Assembly (NCBI GenBank): GCA_005888115.1
Contig: VBKO01000045.1
Span: 1 to 50,798 of the forward strand
Source of the DNA: Deltaproteobacteria bacterium
Lineage (GTDB): Bacteria > Myxococcota > Myxococcia > Myxococcales > 40CM-4-68-19
Reading direction: 5' to 3'
Length of the DNA: 50,798 nucleotides
In this document: one piece after another, positions 32,709 to 42,355 of the stretch
How the letters are laid out: each line of letters begins with the position of its first letter
Numbering within the stretch: position 1 is the first letter of the stretch
Notes under the pieces: generated by a model
What the model was told of the DNA's origin: nothing
Seen by the model: only the letters and a program-made list of their open reading frames with translations
Database searches by the model: none
Made by a program: the position numbers and the translations under genes

Positions 32709-34823
32709 GTGCAAAAGTGGCCCGGGCTCGACTACCCTGCTCCGGCCTTGCGCACGACCCTGCCCCTCTTCTTGCTGGCGCTCTGCGCTTGCGCGACGCC
32801 CTCGACGCCGTTCGAGGGCAGGCCGGTGCTGGTGGGGATCGACTTCGTCGGCAACAAGAGCATCTCGTCGGGGGAACTGCTCGAACACATCGCCACCGCT
32901 CCGACCAGCGGCTTCTTCACGAAGACGGCGCGGTACTACGACGCGGACCTGTTCGCCATCGACGTGAAGCGGATCGTCCGCTGGTACAACGAGAAGGGCT
33001 TCTACGAAGCGAAAGTCACCGGCCCCGACGAGGTGCGGGACGAGAAGGGGCGGGTGCGTCTCGTGGTTCGCATCGAGGAGGGCCGCCGCGCATACGTCAA
33101 GGACATCTGGTTCGTCGATACGGACGGCGTCACTCCGGACGAGATGGCGGACATCGATCGCGCCCTGGAGCTGCACCGGGGCGACGCCTTCGACGAGGAT
33201 CAGTACGAGCGCTCGAAGGACCAGCTGGTCGACCAGCTCAAGCAGCGTGGATTCGCCGAGGCGCAGGTGAAAGGGCAGGTGCGCGTGGCGCCGGAGGATG
33301 CCACGGCGTTCATCACCTACCAGCTCGATCCCGGGCCCCGGTACACCTTCGGGCGCGTGGTCGTGACCGGGAACCGCGCCATCGACACTTCCGAGATCAC
33401 CCGCGCGACAGGGATCCGCCGCGGCGACCTTTTCTCGCCGCGGGCCCTGCAGCTCGCGCAGCAGCGGGTTTACAACCTGGGCGCGTTCGCCGGGGCGCGG
33501 GTTTCGCTCGAGCCGCTGGGAGACAGCCCGGTGGCGGCGGTGCGGGTGACGGTGCGCGAGGCGCCCTTCCAGACCATCCGGGCGGGCATAGGAGGGCAGA
33601 TCGAGGAATTCCGCTGGGAGCTGCCGCGCCTTCGCGCCGACTACACCAACCGGAACCTCTTCGGAGGGCTGCGCCGCCTCGAGCTGAGCTCGACCTTCGG
33701 CTACGCGTTCGTGCCCAGCCTTCCGGACGTGATCCGGCGACCGCCGAACGTGAACACGCAGACGGGTCCCGTCACCTTGACCAGCGCGCAGATCGTCACG
33801 CCCAACATCCTCTTCCCAGGCCTCGACTTCGTCAGCCGCATCGAGTTCGCACGCGAGCTGCAGCAGGGGTTTGCCTACAACGAGATTGCAGGCAGGTTCG
33901 GTCCCCTTTACCGCTTCGACAGACACACGATCGCCGCGTCGCTGAACTTCGTGCGCTACTTCGACGCGCTTCTGAACGGCGTCGATTTGACCCAGCTGCT
34001 GCAGCAGGGCGGGCCGACCAACCTGGTGGGGTGCGACAAGGCCTGCACCCTCACCTATCCGGAGCTGCGGTACACCTACGACTCGCGCGACAACGTGCTC
34101 GAGCCGACCACGGGCTTTCTCGGCACCTTTTCGCTGCAGCAGACCCTCAAGCCTGGCTCCTTCAGCTACTTCCGGCTGGAGCCCGAGGTGCGCGCCTACT
34201 TTCCCATGACGCCGTGGCTGGTGTTCGCCGCCCGCGCGCAGTACGGCGCCCTCCTCCTGGAAGGGACTTCGGCGAGCCCGTTCACCCAGCGGTTCTTCGG
34301 AGGTGGGCAGAGCTATCAACGCGGGTACGCCTCGTTCGGCCAGGGACCGAAGGTGGGCGGGTCGCCGACGGCGGGCGTCGGCCAGGCGCTGATCACGCCG
34401 TTCGGTCCCGTTCAAAGCTACTGGTCGACATACGCCTCGGTCGGCGGAAACGGCGCCGCCTTGCTGTCCGGCGAGCTGCGCTTCCGCACGGACTTCCTGC
34501 TTCGGCACAGCGGGATCGTTCTGTTCACCGATGCCAGCCGCATCACGGCCAACCCGAGCCTTCCGTGGGAGGGACGGTTGGAGGTCGCGCCGGGCATCGG
34601 GCTCCGCTACATCACTCCATTCGGCCCCATCCGGTTGGACGTCGCCTACGTGCTGAATCCGGCAGCGGTGGTCGCGGGAGGTCTGACGGCCGTGGATCCG
34701 GGCACGGGATTACAGCGACCGGTCGCGGACACGCCGATCGGGCCGGATTGCATCGAGGCCACGCATACCTGCATCTTCCAGCGCCGCTGGTCCTATCACC
34801 TGACCCTGGGCGAGGCGTTCTGA
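32709..34823 (+). CDS. tamA: Outer-membrane BamA/TamA-like assembly protein (POTRA + beta-barrel)
   Basis: Omp85-superfamily protein of 704 residues. The N-terminus is a secretion or lipoprotein-like signal (LPLFLLALCACATP). Three POTRA-like units follow, for example VLVGIDFVGNKSISSGELLEHI, AYVKDIWFVDTDGVTPDEM and YTFGRVVVTGNRAIDTSEITRATGIRRGDLFSPRALQLAQQRVYNLGAF. The 16-stranded barrel ends in the classical C-terminal aromatic (LTLGEAF), with FGGGQSYQRGYA as the conserved L6-type (VRGY/F-like) motif. It lies 57 bases before tamB, so TamA is more likely than the essential BamA. The GTG start at 32709 is tentative. Confidence 0.88.
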   Translation: MQKWPGLDYPAPALRTTLPLFLLALCACATPSTPFEGRPVLVGIDFVGNKSISSGELLEHIATAPTSGFFTKTARYYDADLFAIDVKRIVRWYNEKGFYEAKVTGPDEVRDEKGRVRLVVRIEEGRRAYVKDIWFVDTDGVTPDEMADIDRALELHRGDAFDEDQYERSKDQLVDQLKQRGFAEAQVKGQVRVAPEDATAFITYQLDPGPRYTFGRVVVTGNRAIDTSEITRATGIRRGDLFSPRALQLAQQRVYNLGAFAGARVSLEPLGDSPVAAVRVTVREAPFQTIRAGIGGQIEEFRWELPRLRADYTNRNLFGGLRRLELSSTFGYAFVPSLPDVIRRPPNVNTQTGPVTLTSAQIVTPNILFPGLDFVSRIEFARELQQGFAYNEIAGRFGPLYRFDRHTIAASLNFVRYFDALLNGVDLTQLLQQGGPTNLVGCDKACTLTYPELRYTYDSRDNVLEPTTGFLGTFSLQQTLKPGSFSYFRLEPEVRAYFPMTPWLVFAARAQYGALLLEGTSASPFTQRFFGGGQSYQRGYASFGQGPKVGGSPTAGVGQALITPFGPVQSYWSTYASVGGNGAALLSGELRFRTDFLLRHSGIVLFTDASRITANPSLPWEGRLEVAPGIGLRYITPFGPIRLDVAYVLNPAAVVAGGLTAVDPGTGLQRPVADTPIGPDCIEATHTCIFQRRWSYHLTLGEAF

Positions 34824-34880
34824 CACTTAGCGTCCGACGAAGCTGCCGCCGCGTTCCACCGCAGCTAAAATTGCAAGCGC

Positions 34881-37800
34881 GTGAGCGAACCCCACCCGCC
34901 CGAGACGACGCCTGTCTACGTGCCCCGGCCAGGCGCGCGGCCGCCGATGCGCCGCCGCCGGCGCCCGGCGCTGCGCGGAATCGGGGTCGCCGCGGCAGCG
35001 CTGCTCGGTCTCGTGCTGCTGGCGATCGTGGTGGCGCTCGTCTGGCTGCACACCGGGACCGGTGCCCGCAAGCTGGGCGAAGTCGTCACCGAGCAGGCGC
35101 GCAACGCGATCCGCGGCCGGCTGACGGTGCGCGCCCTCGAGGTACGCGGCTTCTTGACCATCTGCGCGGACGGCGTGGACCTGCGCGACCCGGACGGGAA
35201 CCCGGCGCTCGCCGCCGACCGGGTCTGCCTGCACGTGAACCCGATCGCCCTGCGGACCAACAAGGTGTTGCTCAGCGACGTGCAGCTGATCCGGCCACGC
35301 ATCGACATCGCGACGGTGACGGGACCGGACGGCAAGCCGGCGACGACGCTCAGCCGCGCGCTCGAGCCGCGCATCCCGCCGGCGGAAACCCAGCCGCAGA
35401 GCGGTCCGTTCAAGTGGGTCATCGACGTGACCCGCCTCCGGCTCGAGAACGGCAGCATCGCCCTGCGTCCGGCGCCGCGCGCCGATGCGAGCTTCGCGCT
35501 CGAGGGCGCCGCGATCACCGCGCCGCATGCGCGGTACGCCGCCGACGGCGCCGATGCGCGGCTCACCTTCCAGGCCGAGCTGACCTCGCCCGGAACGGAC
35601 CGGGTCGCGCTGGAGGTCGATGCGCAGCTCACCGGCTCCGCGAAGACTGGCAGCGCCGAGGTGCGCGCGCTCCAGGTGGGGCTGGGGGAGAGCGGATTCT
35701 CCGGCCAGGGGCGGTACGACCTCGCGGCGCGTACCGGGGAGCTGCATCTCCAAAAGCTTCGGCTGGCGCCGCGAGATCTCTCGGTCCTGCTGCGCGGCCA
35801 GCCATCGCCGCTGTCGGGCGAGGTGCGGGGCGAAGCCGACGCCCGGATGCAGGGCGACTCCATCGCGCTTGCGGCGCGCCTCGAGGTCGGTGGCGGCCGG
35901 GCGCAGCTCGACGCCGACGTCACGCTGGGAACGCCTCCGCGGTGGCAAGTGGCGCTCACACTGGACGGCGTCGATCCAGCGCGCGTCGCCGTGGCCGGGC
36001 CGGAAGGCGAGGTGAGCGCGCGACTCGAGGCGCGCGGCCGCGGCGTACCGCAGCTCGACGCGCACGGAGTCCGCGGCGACCTGGGCCTGCGCGCCCATGT
36101 CGGGCCGGCGCGCATCGACCGCGTCGGCGAGGTGCGCCTCGACGTCCAGGCCGACGTGCAGGGCCGCGACGCGCTGGTGCGCGCCTTCACTGCGACCGCG
36201 CTCGGCCTCCAGGTCTCGGCGCACGGCACTGCCTCCTTCGATGCAGTCGCGCTCGACCTCGACGTGAACGCTCCGGACCTGCGCGTGGTCGGCCGCGCAG
36301 TGGGCGCTCTGCAGAAGCAGCCTTCGCTGCCGCTCTCGGGCTCGGCGCACCTCGCGGCGCACCTCACCGGGTCGCCGCGTGCGCCCGATGCCCAGGTGCA
36401 TCTGCGCGTCCCCGAGGTCCGGCTGGACGGCCAGTTCGCCGCCCGGACCCTGGCCGTCGACGGGAACCTGCGCGGGACGCTCGCGGCGCCGGACGGCAAC
36501 CTGCGGCTGACGGCGGCATCGCTCGACGCCGGTCAGATCGCCTTGCAGTCGCCGCGTATCGACGCCACGCTGCGGTGGCCGTGGGCGAACCTGCGCATCG
36601 ACTCCGCGGTCGCGCAGGGCCGCGTGCTGCTCGCCGGCGACGCACGCATCGACGACGATCGGGACGGGCTGCGCCTGGCCAACTTCACCGTCGCCTGGCC
36701 TGGCAACGAGCTGCGCCTGGCGCACGATACGCGCATCCACTTCCGCGAAGGGGTGACCATCGTCGAGCCGCTCGACCTGGTGGGTGACCACGGATCGCTG
36801 CGCTTGTCCGCCCAGCTCACGCCGGTCCGCGTGGACGCAGCCGCGGTGGTGAAGGAATTCGACCTCTCGCGCCTGCCCGCCTTCGCGCTGCCGCCGGATC
36901 TGGGACTGCACGGGCGGCTGGACGGGAACCTGGTGGTGAACGGTCCCAAGTCCCGGCCCGAGCTGGACCTGGAGGTGGACGTGCTCGGCGCGGGAGTGCG
37001 GCAGACCGTCGATCTGCCGATCGATGCGCACACGCACGCGCATCTGCACGGCGGGCGGTTGCGCGCGGAGGGCTTCGTGCGCGCGCAGCGTGGAGGGCCG
37101 GAGCTGCGCTTCGACGCGGACGCGCCCGTGCAGGCGCTGCCGGATCTGCCGCCCACCACGCCCGTGCGCGCCGACGTCCAGCTGCGCGGCGCCGACCTGG
37201 CGCAGATCGGCGCGCGCTTGCACCTGGACCGCCTGCGCAGCCAGGAGCTCCAGGGGGCGGTCGATGCCCGTCTGCTGGCGACCGGCACCCTGGGTTCCCC
37301 GCGCGCTACGCTCTCCATCGAGGCCCTCGGCGTCGCTACGGCGCGCGTGCGCGACGTGAACCTGCGCGCCGGCGTGGTGCTGGACAAGGGCCGCGCCGCG
37401 CTGGACGGCGCGCTCACGGTGGGCGGCGAGCCGGCGGTGAGCCTCTCCGGGCAGACCCCGTTCGACCTCTCCCGCGCGTTCCGGGACCATTCCTATCTCG
37501 CAGGGGCGCTGCGGCGCCCCGTGCAGCTCGACCTGGCCGTGGTGCAGCTGCCGCTCGAGCGGCTCGCCCGGGCCCGAGCGCTGCCCGACAATGCGAAGGG
37601 GGAAGTGAGCCTCTCCCTCCATCTCACAGGAACGCCGCTGGCGCCGCAGCTCGCGGCGTCGGCGCGCGGCGAGGGCATCACCTCGGGGAAGGTGCGCGGG
37701 CTCTCCTTCCAGACGCAGCTCGCCGTCGACGAAGGCGTGAAGCTTTCCTTCGGGGCGCAGTCGAACGGCGACCCGATCGGCAGGCTGGAGGCGACCGCGG

Positions 37801-39632
37801 CGCTCTCCGGCGCGGAGCTGGTGGAGCTCGCGCGCGCCAAGGTCGATCCGGCGTCGCTCGAGCCGCTGCTCGGGCGCGGCCTTTCCCTGACCCTCGACGT
37901 GCCGGGGCTGCTGGTGGGCCGCGTCGCGAATCTCGCTGGCCAGGATCGAAGTCCTGCCGAGGGGCGGCTGCAAGGCCGCCTGGCCCTGAGCGGCACGGCC
38001 GCCTCGCCACGCCTGCAGGGACAGTTCCAGCTCCGCGACGTCGAGCGCGAACGCAAGCACCTCGGCAACGCCGACCTGTACGTCGAGGCGACGCGCGACG
38101 GCGCCCTGCTGCACCTGGGCATCAACCCGCCGGGGGGCGGCAGCTTCCTGGGCCACGCGAACCTGATCGCGGATCTCGGCGCGCGCACACTGCTGCGCAA
38201 GGGAGCCGCCTCCGTGCTCGACGGCGAGCTGAGCGGACAGGTCGACGCGCGCCACCTGGACCTGGCGTTCCTTTCGGGCGTCGCGCCGCGGCTGCGCGGC
38301 ACCGGCGGTACGCTCGACGCGCAGGTCAAGGTGAGCGGCCTCTTGGGAAAGCCGAAGCCGGAAGGGAATGCGCGTCTGCGCGGCGGCCAGTTCGACGTGG
38401 TCGGGCAGGGCGTGTTCCAGGACGTATCGCTTGCCGCGACTTTCTCGCCCAAGGAGGTCGTGGTCGAGCGGCTGAGCGGGTCGCTGAGCGGCGGGACGTT
38501 CTCGGCGGTGCTGGTCGGTTCGCAGCGGGCGGGCGCCACCGCCGACGCGGCCGGCGCGATCGATTTCACGGGGGAGGTACACCTGGGCGACGACGAATCG
38601 GTGAAGGGGCGCGTCGTCGACGGGAAGCCGGTGCGGAAGGCCGCGGTGCCGCTCCGCCAGGCGGGCGAGGAGCGCGCCACCGTGGAGGGCGAGCTGGACG
38701 TGTTCGGCGATTTCACGGACGGTATGCTCACCCTGAACGCCAAGATCCCGGATGCCAACGTTCGCGTCCTGCAGCTCCCGAGCAAGAAGCTCCCCGGCCT
38801 CGATCCACATCCCGACGTGCTGCTGGTGCACGCCGGCGAGAAGGCGCACCCGCCGGGCAAGGAGCCCGATGAAGTGGAGCGCGAGATCGAGGCGCAGCGC
38901 ACGGCGAACTTCCGCCTGCACGCGAAGCTCGATATCGAGCACCTGTACGTCGCCGCCGAGGACTTCGAGTTCCCGGTGGAGAGTCACCTCACCTTCGACT
39001 ACGACGCGCAGCATCCCGACCAGCCCACCGCCGATGGGACAATCGTCGTGCCGCAGGGTTCGTTCAGCGCGCTTGGCCGCCGGTTCGTCATCGACCACGC
39101 GAAGATCACCGAGACCGGCGGCGACCTGGCCGACCCGGAGCTCGACATCCGCGCCCGATTCGAGAGCGCGAAGGCGACGGTGAACATCGTCATCTCCGGC
39201 AGCGCCAAGGAGCCGCAGGTCGATCTCACTTCCAATCCAGCGATGGATCAGGACGCGATCGCGTTCTTCCTCGCCACCGGCCGCATCGAAGGGCGCGCGA
39301 CGCAGAACGGCGGAGGCGTCGACCTGTCGGGCGCGGCGAGCAGCGTGCTGGGCAGCCTGCTGTTCGGCCAGCTGCGCAAGACTCTCGCGAGCGTCCTGCC
39401 CGTCGACGTTCTCACCATCGAGACGCAAGGGACGGGAGTGGCGCAAGCCAGCGTGGGCAAGTACATCGGCGACCGCATCTTCATCGGCTACCGGCAGCGT
39501 CTCACGCCGGCTCCCAACGAGAACACGGTCGAGGGCCGGCTGGAATACGAGATCAGCAAATCGCTCACTGCCGAGGCCACCATGGGCGACGTGTCCAGCG
39601 AAGTGTCCATCCTGTACACGCACGACTTCTGA
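34881..39632 (+). CDS. tamB: Translocation and assembly module protein TamB (DUF490)
   Basis: Very large envelope-spanning protein of 1583 residues with one N-terminal TM helix (GVAAAALLGLVLLAIVVALVWLHTGTGARKLGEVV) and a long beta-helical body of repeated short strands. The C-terminal DUF490 domain ends in VDLTSNPAMDQDAIAFFLATGRIEG, VLGSLLFGQLRKTLASVLPVDVLTIETQGTGVAQASVGKYIGDRIFIGYRQRL and FLEYEISKS-type strands (LEYEISKSLTAEATMGDVSSEVSILYTHDF), a standard TamB ending with a terminal Phe. TamB-class proteins act as bridges for phospholipid transport to the outer membrane and partner TamA, the preceding gene. It starts with GTG 34881. Confidence 0.93.
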   Translation: MSEPHPPETTPVYVPRPGARPPMRRRRRPALRGIGVAAAALLGLVLLAIVVALVWLHTGTGARKLGEVVTEQARNAIRGRLTVRALEVRGFLTICADGVDLRDPDGNPALAADRVCLHVNPIALRTNKVLLSDVQLIRPRIDIATVTGPDGKPATTLSRALEPRIPPAETQPQSGPFKWVIDVTRLRLENGSIALRPAPRADASFALEGAAITAPHARYAADGADARLTFQAELTSPGTDRVALEVDAQLTGSAKTGSAEVRALQVGLGESGFSGQGRYDLAARTGELHLQKLRLAPRDLSVLLRGQPSPLSGEVRGEADARMQGDSIALAARLEVGGGRAQLDADVTLGTPPRWQVALTLDGVDPARVAVAGPEGEVSARLEARGRGVPQLDAHGVRGDLGLRAHVGPARIDRVGEVRLDVQADVQGRDALVRAFTATALGLQVSAHGTASFDAVALDLDVNAPDLRVVGRAVGALQKQPSLPLSGSAHLAAHLTGSPRAPDAQVHLRVPEVRLDGQFAARTLAVDGNLRGTLAAPDGNLRLTAASLDAGQIALQSPRIDATLRWPWANLRIDSAVAQGRVLLAGDARIDDDRDGLRLANFTVAWPGNELRLAHDTRIHFREGVTIVEPLDLVGDHGSLRLSAQLTPVRVDAAAVVKEFDLSRLPAFALPPDLGLHGRLDGNLVVNGPKSRPELDLEVDVLGAGVRQTVDLPIDAHTHAHLHGGRLRAEGFVRAQRGGPELRFDADAPVQALPDLPPTTPVRADVQLRGADLAQIGARLHLDRLRSQELQGAVDARLLATGTLGSPRATLSIEALGVATARVRDVNLRAGVVLDKGRAALDGALTVGGEPAVSLSGQTPFDLSRAFRDHSYLAGALRRPVQLDLAVVQLPLERLARARALPDNAKGEVSLSLHLTGTPLAPQLAASARGEGITSGKVRGLSFQTQLAVDEGVKLSFGAQSNGDPIGRLEATAALSGAELVELARAKVDPASLEPLLGRGLSLTLDVPGLLVGRVANLAGQDRSPAEGRLQGRLALSGTAASPRLQGQFQLRDVERERKHLGNADLYVEATRDGALLHLGINPPGGGSFLGHANLIADLGARTLLRKGAASVLDGELSGQVDARHLDLAFLSGVAPRLRGTGGTLDAQVKVSGLLGKPKPEGNARLRGGQFDVVGQGVFQDVSLAATFSPKEVVVERLSGSLSGGTFSAVLVGSQRAGATADAAGAIDFTGEVHLGDDESVKGRVVDGKPVRKAAVPLRQAGEERATVEGELDVFGDFTDGMLTLNAKIPDANVRVLQLPSKKLPGLDPHPDVLLVHAGEKAHPPGKEPDEVEREIEAQRTANFRLHAKLDIEHLYVAAEDFEFPVESHLTFDYDAQHPDQPTADGTIVVPQGSFSALGRRFVIDHAKITETGGDLADPELDIRARFESAKATVNIVISGSAKEPQVDLTSNPAMDQDAIAFFLATGRIEGRATQNGGGVDLSGAASSVLGSLLFGQLRKTLASVLPVDVLTIETQGTGVAQASVGKYIGDRIFIGYRQRLTPAPNENTVEGRLEYEISKSLTAEATMGDVSSEVSILYTHDF

Positions 39633-39638
39633 GGCCCC

Positions 39639-40106
39639 TCAGCGGTGCCGCACCCGGATGGCCCAGCCCAGCTGCAGGAGGCCCTTCAGGACGCGCGGAA
39701 CGCGCCGGATCCAGGGCCGGCCGTCGTTCGCGCCGCGCATCGCCTTGGAGCCGACCACCAGATCGGCGCCCTCGGCGATGAGCGGGAGCGCGCGTTGGTA
39801 GAAGCCCACGTCACACAGGTCGATCTCGTCGCAGATCACCACCCGGCCGCGCGCTTCGAGGATGCCGCGCTTCAGGGCGCGCCCGTAGTTGGGCTGTTCC
39901 TCGTGGAACCAGCGCACGCGCGGATCCGACAGCGCGAGCTGGCGCAGGGCGTCCTCGGTGCCGTCGCGCGAGCCGTTCTCCGCCAGCACGATCTCGTAGT
40001 CCCAACCCAGCGCGTCGAGCTTGCGGCCCAGGTCGTGGACGGCGTCGCGAACGATGCTCGCCTCGTTGTAGACGGGGATGACGACCGAGATCTCCGGCGC
40101 GCTCAT
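39639..40106 (-). CDS. Glycosyltransferase family 2, C-terminally truncated
   Basis: GT-A fold glycosyltransferase start: MSAPEISVVIPVYNEASIVRDAV, then YEIVLAENGSRDGTEDAL, the VRWFHEEQPNYGRALKRGILEARGRVVICDEIDLCD segment with the acidic metal motif region, and LVVGSKAMRGANDGRPWIRRVPRVLKGLLQL. It ends after 155 residues, just before the place where relatives continue with a GTDTHGLK-like motif and about 80 further residues; neither other frame downstream restores it. The stop lies seven bases from the end of tamB. It overlaps the preceding FAD oxidase gene by four bases (ATGA), so both belong to one transcript. Likely an incomplete enzyme or remnant. Confidence 0.72.
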   Translation of the reverse strand: MSAPEISVVIPVYNEASIVRDAVHDLGRKLDALGWDYEIVLAENGSRDGTEDALRQLALSDPRVRWFHEEQPNYGRALKRGILEARGRVVICDEIDLCDVGFYQRALPLIAEGADLVVGSKAMRGANDGRPWIRRVPRVLKGLLQLGWAIRVRHR

Positions 40107-41428
40107 GCCTTGAGCGCCCGCGCGGCGGCCCGGCCGGAGAGGATCGCGTCCTCCATCGAGCTGTATTCCCAGTTCCCGTACCGGCCGGCGACGTGCACGC
40201 CGTGCCGGCGCAGGTGCTCGACCACGTACGCCCGGGCGGCGGCGTGATCGTGGTCGAACAGGACGTACGCGACGGGAATGGTGCGGGTGCGCAAGAGCCG
40301 CACGCGCGCGCGGTCGAGGAGCCCCAGGCCGTGCAGCGATTCGACCGCATGCGCGGCGAGCGGCTCCGTCTCGATCGCTCCCTGATGCGAGAATTCGACC
40401 GCGAAGCTGCGCATTCCGTCGGGCGCGAGGCGCGGATTCACCTCCGACGGCGAGCCCACGCGGTAGAAACGGAAGCGCTCCTCGGGGAAGTAGGCCCAAT
40501 GGAAGCGCTTCCCGAAGACGTCGTCGGCGCCGATCTCGACCACCGTGACGCTCACCGCGCGGAGCTTGCGTGCGGCCTCCAGCACGTCGGCGGGGCCGTC
40601 GAGCAGCCGCGCCACGGCCGAGAGCGGCAGGGTGAAAACGAGCTCGCCGTACGCAATCTCCTCGCCGGACGCGAGCCGCACCCGCCGTCCCGCGAGGTCG
40701 AGCGACGCGATGCGCGCGCGCAGACGCACCTCCCCGCCCTTCAGATCGGCGGCGATGCCGCGCGCCAACGCCTCGATGCCGCCTTCCCGCGGATACCAGA
40801 AGGTCGCGTTGTAGCCGGCGCCGCCCGGCGGGATCCCCAGCGCCCCGCGTACCACCTCCTCGAGCGTCGGCCGCGGGATGAAGCGGCCGCCCCACTCGGG
40901 CGACAGCTCCTCGCAAGGCACGGTGAACAGCTTGCGGTTGTAGGGGAACATGAAATGGCGGGCGAACCCGTCCCCCAGGTGCCGCTGGATGAACTCGGCC
41001 GCGTTGCGCAGCGGCCGGTCTCGGAGCGCGCGCCCCGTCTCGCCCGCGGTCGCCTGCACGAATCCGATCAGGCAGTCGGCGACCGTCCGCGCCGGGAGCC
41101 CGTGCAGGTTGTGCTGGTAGGGAAATTCCGTCCAAACGCCCTCACTGTGGACGAGCGCGCGCCGCTCGACTTCGAGGAGGTTGCCGCGCAGCCACCGCTC
41201 CTCGACCAGCGCGCGCACCTCGGCGTCGCGCGCGTGGAACCAGTGGCCGGTGAAGTCGAAGGAGAAACCCTGCACCACCTCGGTTCGCACGAGGCCGCCC
41301 ACGCGATCCTCCGCCTCGAGCAGCGTGAAGCCCGAGCCGAGCTCGCGCGCACACGACAGGCCCGCGAGCCCGCCGCCGGCGATCACGGTGTGGGAGAGCG
41401 GCACAGGGGGACGCATCTTCCCCGCCAT
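40103..41428 (-). CDS. FAD-dependent amine oxidase / protoporphyrinogen-oxidase-like protein
   Basis: Flavoprotein of 441 residues. The dinucleotide-binding motif is TVIAGGGLAGLSCARELG...TLLEAEDRVGGLVRT (GxGxxG followed by E and the GG motif). The middle part (FPYQHNLHGLPARTVADCLIGF; GDGFARHFMFPYNRKLFTVPCEELSPEWGGRFIPRP) resembles UDP-galactopyranose-mutase-like and NAD(P)-binding amino-oxidases that accompany glycosyltransferases. The end GVHVAGRYGNWEYSSMEDAILSGRAAA is the FAD-closing motif. The truncated GT2 gene follows with a four-base overlap, suggesting a sugar-nucleotide or polyprenyl-sugar pathway. The substrate is not known. Confidence 0.83.
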   Translation of the reverse strand: MAGKMRPPVPLSHTVIAGGGLAGLSCARELGSGFTLLEAEDRVGGLVRTEVVQGFSFDFTGHWFHARDAEVRALVEERWLRGNLLEVERRALVHSEGVWTEFPYQHNLHGLPARTVADCLIGFVQATAGETGRALRDRPLRNAAEFIQRHLGDGFARHFMFPYNRKLFTVPCEELSPEWGGRFIPRPTLEEVVRGALGIPPGGAGYNATFWYPREGGIEALARGIAADLKGGEVRLRARIASLDLAGRRVRLASGEEIAYGELVFTLPLSAVARLLDGPADVLEAARKLRAVSVTVVEIGADDVFGKRFHWAYFPEERFRFYRVGSPSEVNPRLAPDGMRSFAVEFSHQGAIETEPLAAHAVESLHGLGLLDRARVRLLRTRTIPVAYVLFDHDHAAARAYVVEHLRRHGVHVAGRYGNWEYSSMEDAILSGRAAARALKA

Positions 41429-41532
41429 TCCCGTGGGCTGTCCAATCGAAAATGTCCCGAATTTCCGCAGATCGACGTCCGGCCGTTTCGTTGCTGCGCG
41501 CTGCGGCCGTCTGTTACCGTCGACTCTCTCCG

Positions 41533-42339
41533 ATGAGCGAGCCGCTGCACGGTCTTTTGCATCTCGTGCGCCGCCACCCGGCGGGGACCGTTCTCTTTCG
41601 CGAAGGCGATCCGGGCGAGAAGATGTTCCTCATCCGCGCCGGCAAGGTGAACATCGTGAAGCGGATCTCCGACAGCGAGATCACGCTGGCGGTGCTCGGG
41701 CCCGGGGAGTTCTTCGGGGAGATGGCGCTGCTGGAGAAGCTGCCGCGCAGCGCCAGCGCGACGGTCGCGGAAGACGCCCAGCTGATCGAGATCGAGCAGG
41801 AGCACTTCGACACCCTGGTGCGCAAGAGCGGAGAGATCGCCATGCGGATGCTGCGCCGGCTCTCCGGACGGCTGCGCGAGGCCGGGCGGCAGATCCAGTC
41901 GCTGATGAGCCGCTCCGGCGCGGCGCGCGCGCTCACCCTGCTGCGCACGCTGGCGGAGCCGCCCGATGCGGAGGGAGCGCGCTGGCTGCCCGTCGGGACC
42001 ACGGTGGCACAGCTCACCGCGCGCGCCGGGCTCAAGGTGGACGAGGCGGACCGGGTGGCGCGGACGTTCCAGCGCGCCGGGCTTCTGGTGCTCCGGGGCG
42101 ACCGTCTGGCGCTCGGGCCGGACAAGCTGCTGAACGAGTTCCTCCTCTACGTCGATCTTCAGGAGAGGTACGATCCGCTCGACGTGAGCGAGCTGGCCGA
42201 GCTGACCGGGCTCGCCGAGCAGGAGGCCCACGCGATCGTCAAGCGCGTCCTGGCGGCGCGGCTTCTGGAAGCGCGCGGCCGCGACCCGGACACCTACACG
42301 ACCTATCTCTCGCTCAAGCAGCGCTTCGAGTACGCCTGA
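41533..42339 (+). CDS. Crp/Fnr-type cyclic-nucleotide-binding-domain regulator
   Basis: A 268-residue protein with an N-terminal cyclic-nucleotide-type sensor domain (GTVLFREGDPGEKMFLIRAGKVNIVKR; LGPGEFFGEMALLEKLPRSASATVAEDAQLIEIE). A phosphate-binding cassette FGEMALL...RSA supports nucleotide binding. Two winged-helix-like regions follow: VGTTVAQLTARAGLKVDEADRVARTFQRAGLLVLRGDRLAL and LDVSELAELTGLAEQEAHAIVKRVLAARLLEA. The ATG at 41533 is preferred because the extra 27 codons upstream are not family-like. It is followed by the large TPR gene after 16 bases. Confidence 0.85.
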   Translation: MSEPLHGLLHLVRRHPAGTVLFREGDPGEKMFLIRAGKVNIVKRISDSEITLAVLGPGEFFGEMALLEKLPRSASATVAEDAQLIEIEQEHFDTLVRKSGEIAMRMLRRLSGRLREAGRQIQSLMSRSGAARALTLLRTLAEPPDAEGARWLPVGTTVAQLTARAGLKVDEADRVARTFQRAGLLVLRGDRLALGPDKLLNEFLLYVDLQERYDPLDVSELAELTGLAEQEAHAIVKRVLAARLLEARGRDPDTYTTYLSLKQRFEYA

Positions 42340-42355
42340 GGAGCGACGGACGGCG

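Noticed and set aside
32717-36787. 1356-codon frame overlapping tamA and tamB
   Set aside because: Same-strand shadow in a different frame; Arg-rich low-information sequence without any motif, while tamA and tamB are clear.
34827-39623. 1598-codon open frame antisense to tamB
   Set aside because: It mirrors tamB exactly, is Arg/Gln/His/Ala-rich with no domain, and is an expected shadow in high-GC DNA with strong third-position bias.
39560-39639. Frameshift as the cause of the short glycosyltransferase
   Set aside because: Neither alternative frame beyond 39639 continues with GT2-like sequence; that DNA is the end of tamB.
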